Origin: Hexactinellida sp. DTS-2022
Lineage: Eukaryota > Porifera > Hexactinellida
Length of the DNA: 64,000 bases
Reading direction: 5' to 3'
Assembly (NCBI GenBank): GCA_028753945.1
Contig: JAPNXP010000016.1
Span: forward strand, 992,001-1,056,000
A program made the position numbers and the translations under genes. Below, piece by piece: positions 59,332-64,000 of the stretch. The first letter of the stretch is position 1; each line of letters opens with the position of its first letter. The notes beneath the pieces were generated by a model. That model saw only the letters and a program-made list of their open reading frames with translations, searched no databases and was not told the origin of the DNA.

Positions 59332-61434
59332 AACTCAATTTAGCAATCGCATCAGTCTCTTCTAAGAATATCAAGGTTACTTTCACAATACTTTTTCTGG
59401 ATGATCCTTCCCTCAATATCGCCAACAAGTTTTCTTTGCTTTCAATTGCAATTAACGTCTTCCATAAAGTTACTATAGATTCGAGGATAAACTCAGATGG
59501 ATACTTTAGGCCACCATGGTCAGTTAATTGCAAAAGCCTGAACTCGGGTTGTGAATCTTCACCAAAGATAAAGTATTTGTCAATGGTCAAAATATCAATG
59601 CAAACATGACATGGCTGAGTTTTTAAAAATATATTTATGTACTGCATAACCAGCAATAAAAGCAAATGAGTGAAGAGTCTGTAAACTACGTTCAATGGAA
59701 GTTAGATCATCAATTTCATTCCAGACTAGTTGGACATCGATTTCATCGCCATTATTCGTATCAAAGGATGAGTATGAATCAATAAATGTCTGAATTGAAT
59801 ATAAGCCACAATCTTGTTGTGAAGCAAAAATCTTTAATATGTTAGATAACTTGAGGCGGCGTTCAGTTTCAAGGATTTGAAGATACGAGATGTGATAGTT
59901 TGAACCTGACATCATACGATATAGAGGCCAAAGTGATGTTCCAATGGATCTGTTTGTAAAAAGGATGTCAAAAGATAGTTAAATCCACAAAATCCAGTTA
60001 ATGGTTAGTTATCTGAGGCAATACAGTACAAGCATGTTTAGAACTGGTAAACGTTTGTTTACTTAACTTTCCTACATTTCCTGGCAAGGCCAGCCAAGTC
60101 TCTAACCAAATAACAACACAGGCTAAGAATGAAAATCGTTCGCCCTGGTATGTTAGAGGTCTTGAGATATCATCATTCCAACGTTTACCTTTAAATTGGG
60201 AATTTATGTTGAAAAGTTTCCAAATTTGAAGAAGCATTTCAACAAAGTCGTGTGTATTGTTTCGGTCTTCTTGGTTACGGAGTTCATTCAGTAACTTCAG
60301 AGCTGCAACAGTTAATTCGTTGAATACTTTCCAAACAAGTTTCATATTTTGGCGCTCAATAGCAGAAGGATAACAAGCTTTGATAGTCAAAGCTAGGTGC
60401 TAACTTAGCTAAGGATTCAATCTCTAAATTATAGAGGAGACGCACATCACTAAAAGATGCAGAGTAAACTTGAACAGGATACAAACAGTAATCCAGCTAA
60501 TGTTCTGAAAGTTTGGAAAGTGAAAGGTTTTCCGAATATCTTTCTGATTCAACCAGTTGTTTCGAATACTTTTCAAAATGTGCACAAGTCAAAAGTAACA
60601 TAGAGTTTTCTTTTAAAATCAGAAGGGTGTGGTACACTAGTCTCTAACTGTTTAGTTGGAGAAAATAACTTGAATAAGTTCACGTTTAAATGGTATTTGT
60701 CGGAATAAATAATCTGTACTTTCATACCGCTAGATTCGATATCCAAAATACAAGACTTAATTATAGGAAAAAGGTATTCAGCAGATATAGATGCGCAAGG
60801 TATCAAACGAGAAATACAGAACCATTTTTTGTGTAAACTAGAAACCATGATAGCAAATACAGTTCTTGTGGGGTATTTAGGGGATAAGTTAGGACCAAAT
60901 ATTTTCCCACCCTTCCCACCCCTTAGACTTAAGTTAACGTGGATCTCATCCATCTGAATAATTACATTCTTCTCTTGAGAACTTAAAGAAGAAGTTACCT
61001 GGCTAAGGTAAGTACAAGAGTCGTTTTCCAGCCCAAAAGAAGAGTACAACTTTCTAGTGTATGAACATGTGGAAAAGAAATGCATTCTGAACTTTGGAGA
61101 ATTTGTAAAAGCAGGAGAAACCAGATGCGTTTTTATGGCCAGAATTTGTGTTAGAACATTATATCTCCTTCTCTTCTTGTAAATACCCACATTCTCTAGT
61201 TGGCCAAGAATAAATTGTAATATTGGCAAATCGGAACAATTGGATTCTGTTTCATCACTATCTAATAGATTACACATCACCTCCTCAATATGTTCTTTTG
61301 CTTTAGAGAAATGGGGAAGATCTTTCTTCTGAGGGAAATATCTAAGTTTCAGAGTAATCTCTGTAAACAGCGTTTCAATTTGTCGGATATCAGTGATAGA
61401 GATAAGTGAGAGAAATGGACTCCCCATATATATA

Positions 61435-61949
61435 TGTTGCAGTCCAAGTGCGTTTCAACGCCAAACGCGTTTGGCGCATTTTAATTCAGCCAAACGCGTT
61501 TGGCGTGTTTATATACGCCATTCGCGTTTATAACATTATTTCTTTTTATTTGGTGTTATTTAATTCAAATTTTGTTCAACAATACAAATAATTTTGAATT
61601 ATTCGGAATTATATTTCCCTTTAAGGCGAGGTACATATTGTTCAATTACTTAGTTTTGAAAGTGAATTGTTTTTAATTCACAATGGTTTTAAATATTTAG
61701 TATAAGTCGCAATGGTATTATTTTAGTACAGAGATTAAAATTAACAGTAAATATTGTAGAACAGATATTTGAATATTAATTAGATACATACTCTGTTTGT
61801 GAATAATCTAACTAGCATTAATTAAATAACAACAAATAAAAAGAATAATGTTATAAACGCGAATGGCGTATATAAACACGCCAAACGCGTTTGGCTGAAT
61901 TAAAATGCGCCAAACGCGTTTGGCGTTGAAACGCACTTGGACTGCAACA
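61435..61949. mobile_element. MITE with paired CGCCAAACGCGTTTGGCG palindromes
   Basis: Arms of about 125 bp (TGTTGCAGTCCAAGTGCG outward ends) are nearly identical, and each holds two copies of an 18-bp self-complementary motif. Flanks share TATATA. Interrupts P-like copy C. Confidence 0.87.
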
Positions 61950-62059
61950 TATATATCCGTTCACAGATAAAAAAGATTTTATTTCAAGAGAAACATCTGT
62001 ACAAATATTATGATTTTCCATCTTAGTCAAAAAAATCTCACACAATTATCTGTTTGAAT

Positions 62060-62911
62060 CATAGACTCCTTAAGTAAAGGACTGGAACGTCGCGATCTCG
62101 GGGGTTTTAACTTGAGTCTGAGAGGCTCCAATTATAAAAATTGATAAAGCATTAAGTTTCCGGTCTCCAAATGTGATTTTTGGCATATAGGGGTAACTTT
62201 TGGCACCCGTCAACAATTTCAGGTTTTCACTCAAAATTTCTCACACCTCGACAAGTTATGACGTCATTGTCACATTAAGAGAACCTTGAAAAGTCACTTA
62301 ATCGCACATAATTCGCGCGCACTCTAAGAGATAAAAATCTGAAAATTTAATAGAACATGCACATCAATGATGCGGACACTTTGGTAACACCAGATTGCCA
62401 ATATGCTTACTCATTATCACATGATGACGTAATCACTAAAATTTCACATTGTTAAATTTGACTATTTAGGCCTATTTACGCTTTATAATCAATGTTATAA
62501 GTGTATAAACCATACACCAAATGCAAAGCGGTTGGTATGTGGTTGGGTTCTTCCGCAAAGCACGCTAGTATCTATATAGATTGATTATACAGTAGTATAT
62601 CTATATATACTAGTGCGCTTCGCTTTCTAGGTCGCTTTTTATCTCTTAGAGTGCGCGAATTATGTGCGATTAAGTGACTTTTCAGGGTTCTCTTAATGTG
62701 ACAATGACGTCATAACTTGTCGAGGTGTGAGAAATTTTGAGTGAAAACCTCAAATTGTTGACGGGTGCCAAAAGTTACCCCTATATGCCAAAAATCACAT
62801 TTGGAGACCGGAAACTTAATGCTTTATCAATTTTTATAATTGGAGCCTCTCAGACTCAAGTTAAAACCCCCGAGATCGCGACGTTCCAGTCCTTTACTTA
62901 AGGAGTCTATG
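62060..62911. mobile_element. hAT-type foldback element with ~275-bp arms
   Basis: Ends CATAGACTCCTTAAGTAAAG and complement; exact TSD GTTTGAAT (62052-62059, 62912-62919). Arms (62060-62335 and 62634-62911) are nearly identical, with a 300-bp centre. It interrupts P-like copy C, whose frame resumes on both sides. Confidence 0.9.
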
Positions 62912-63417
62912 GTTTGAATCCAAACTAACCAGTCAGTTTGGATTGTCATCAAAGCTAACTTAGGCCACATTAAATAAATTACTTGTTTATCATCCATATT
63001 TTTCGAGAAAATTGGGACGGCGGACGGGATTTTATTTTTATTTCCATTAATATGCAAATAACATCATCCATAGCATTCTATACATAAGGCAATGGCGCGC
63101 TTATAAATTTTTGGACCAGGGATTGGTTAGTTACTTAGATAATCTACTATTACTATCGTGGTTATATAATGTTTATGCTGAATATTCCATAATAATATCC
63201 AGGTTTCTAATGCATAGTATTGCATACGATTAGTTTAGACTATTTAGAATCAAATAAGAGACAGTTTAATGTATTTCTAAATACCTACAAGAAATGAAGA
63301 ATAAAATAAATATCTATAATAATAAAACAAGTAGTAACAAAGCAAAGATGTAGTATGTAATAAAATATACAAGTAGTATTGTCTTGAAATATAAATTAGC
63401 GTTCCTTTGCCTAGCAG

Positions 63418-63550
63418 TGAGAGCTGCGTTCTTAACTGGTTGGTGTCACCGCTCCTCGTCTCCTCGTCTCCTCGTCTAGTTGTTATAGTAAATATGTGAG
63501 AGCTGCGTTCTTAACTGGTTGATGTCACCGCTCCTCGTCTAGTTGTTACG
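63418..63550. repeat. Tandem duplication, ~75-bp unit
   Basis: GTGAGAGCTGCGTTCTTAAC to CGTCTAGTTGTTA twice; the first copy has extra CTCCTCGT repeats. Near the 3' end of P-like copy D. Confidence 0.8.
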
Positions 63551-63616
63551 TGTATAGTAATGATGCAAACTTCTGAAGTATTTTTAGTTGAATTTCTAGA
63601 AGGTTAAGAAGTATTA

Positions 63617-64000
63617 GGAAGAAAATTTCTGAAGTTTTGAATTATCGCGACCAACTACAATGTTATTAAAATTTTTAACTTTCTTAGATAAGATGCAATT
63701 AGCCACTGTTGTTAACAATTTCTTAAGAATATCCCATTTTGATGCCATACATATACACCACCCCCTCCATATTTCACTGGAATTTCTTTCAATTTCGAGC
63801 AATGAAATGTCGACTAATTTTCTATGGCAAGGTCCCTCATAAAATCGACGACTTAAATTAGGATGATTATCGATCTTAATAAATATTTCGTACATTGTTA
63901 CGACAGATTGATAAACATTTTCTGATGGATATTTAAGGGAACCTCTATCGAGCAGATTAATTAATGAAAACCCTGTATCGTTATTAATTTGAATATCTTT
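63617..64000 (-). pseudogene. P-element-like transposase, copy D, C-terminal part (runs off the window)
   Basis: The minus strand reads DRGSLKYPSENVYQSVVTMY, then CHRKLVDISLLEIERNSSEI and KWDILKKLLTTVANCILSKK, ending at a stop at 63617. These blocks align with the last ~120 residues of copies A and C (GWDVLRKLLTSITNCLLSNK). The frame is open to the window edge, so this copy may be less damaged than the others. The rest lies beyond 64000. Confidence 0.75.

Larger units (their letters stand above)
58904..63057 (-). pseudogene. P-element-like transposase, copy C (broken by three insertions)
   Basis: The longest P-like fragments of the window. 60573-61427 reads SITDIRQIETLFTEI, then KRRRYNVLTQILAIKTHLVSP, VIIQMDEIHVNLS, YPTRTVFAIMVSSLHKKW, SDKYHLNVNLFKLFS. 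59998-60390 and 59276-59915 give the C-terminal half (MMSGSNYHISYLQILETE, SFAFIAGYAVHKYI, DHGGLKYPSEFILESIVTLW). The tail CLIANKVNNYNSAV and a lysine-rich stretch end at 58904. An N-terminal relic (about 61970-62050 and 62920-63057: TDWLVWIQ, MENHNICTDVSLEI) reads through if the hAT at 62060-62911 is skipped. Other insertions are a MITE at 61435-61949 and a hAT at 59065-59331. No THAP finger is visible. The 3' end lies about 525 bp upstream of the palmitoyltransferase start codon. Confidence 0.82.

Overview
This window looks like nuclear DNA from an invertebrate animal; I cannot name the species. It is AT-rich and gene-poor, has spliceosomal splice signals, and is packed with DNA transposons. 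Only two host genes are supported, both on the minus strand. One is a DDHD1/2-type phospholipase A1 gene (exons 50339-51518 and 3290-4023). The other is an uninterrupted ankyrin-repeat DHHC palmitoyltransferase of the ZDHHC17/ZDHHC13 type (56723-58378). No rRNA, tRNA, CRISPR array or prokaryotic operon was seen.

The two phospholipase pieces join in frame across an intron from 50338 down to 4024, about 46.3 kb. Its donor appears to be GC rather than GT, and its acceptor is a good pyrimidine-rich AG. Nearly all other content lies inside this intron: several nested generations of transposons, many with exact target-site duplications (TSDs).

Layout. 1-3289: hAT and pogo-type MITEs downstream of the phospholipase gene. 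3290-4023: its last exon. 4.3-5.4 kb: a long interspersed repeat (called R1 here). 5.4-7.6 kb: a foldback hAT and a decayed Gypsy pol. 8.1-12.1 kb: MITEs, a foldback and a TCGTAA-rich hAT. 13.56-18.04 kb: a MULE element whose transposase carries a C-terminal RING finger. 18.2-18.7 kb: a ZBED-like hAT remnant. 20.4-24.5 kb: a 4-kb inverted-repeat structure with three nested elements. 26.5-27.7 kb: a ZMYM1-like hAT pseudogene. 28.4-39.0 kb: two P-element-like (THAP) pseudogenes tail to tail, each broken by later insertions. 39.07-42.12 kb: a second MULE-RING element with tandem-repeat termini. 42.8-45 kb: more MITEs. 45.3-50 kb: a five-level stack (intron, R1, hAT, MULE, hATs). 50.03-50.32 kb: a MITE 11 bp from the splice donor. 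51.5-56.7 kb: intergenic MITEs and a near-perfect 0.6-kb palindrome. 58.9-63.1 kb: a third P-like pseudogene. 63.6-64.0 kb: the C-terminus of a fourth.

Three themes stand out. First, a MULE transposase-RING fusion occurs twice, in diverged elements that both have tandem-repeat terminal inverted repeats (TIRs). Second, many hAT-type MITEs here have interiors built from reiterations of one short motif, often palindromic. Third, TSDs and matching empty sites allow the relative order of insertions to be read directly from the sequence.
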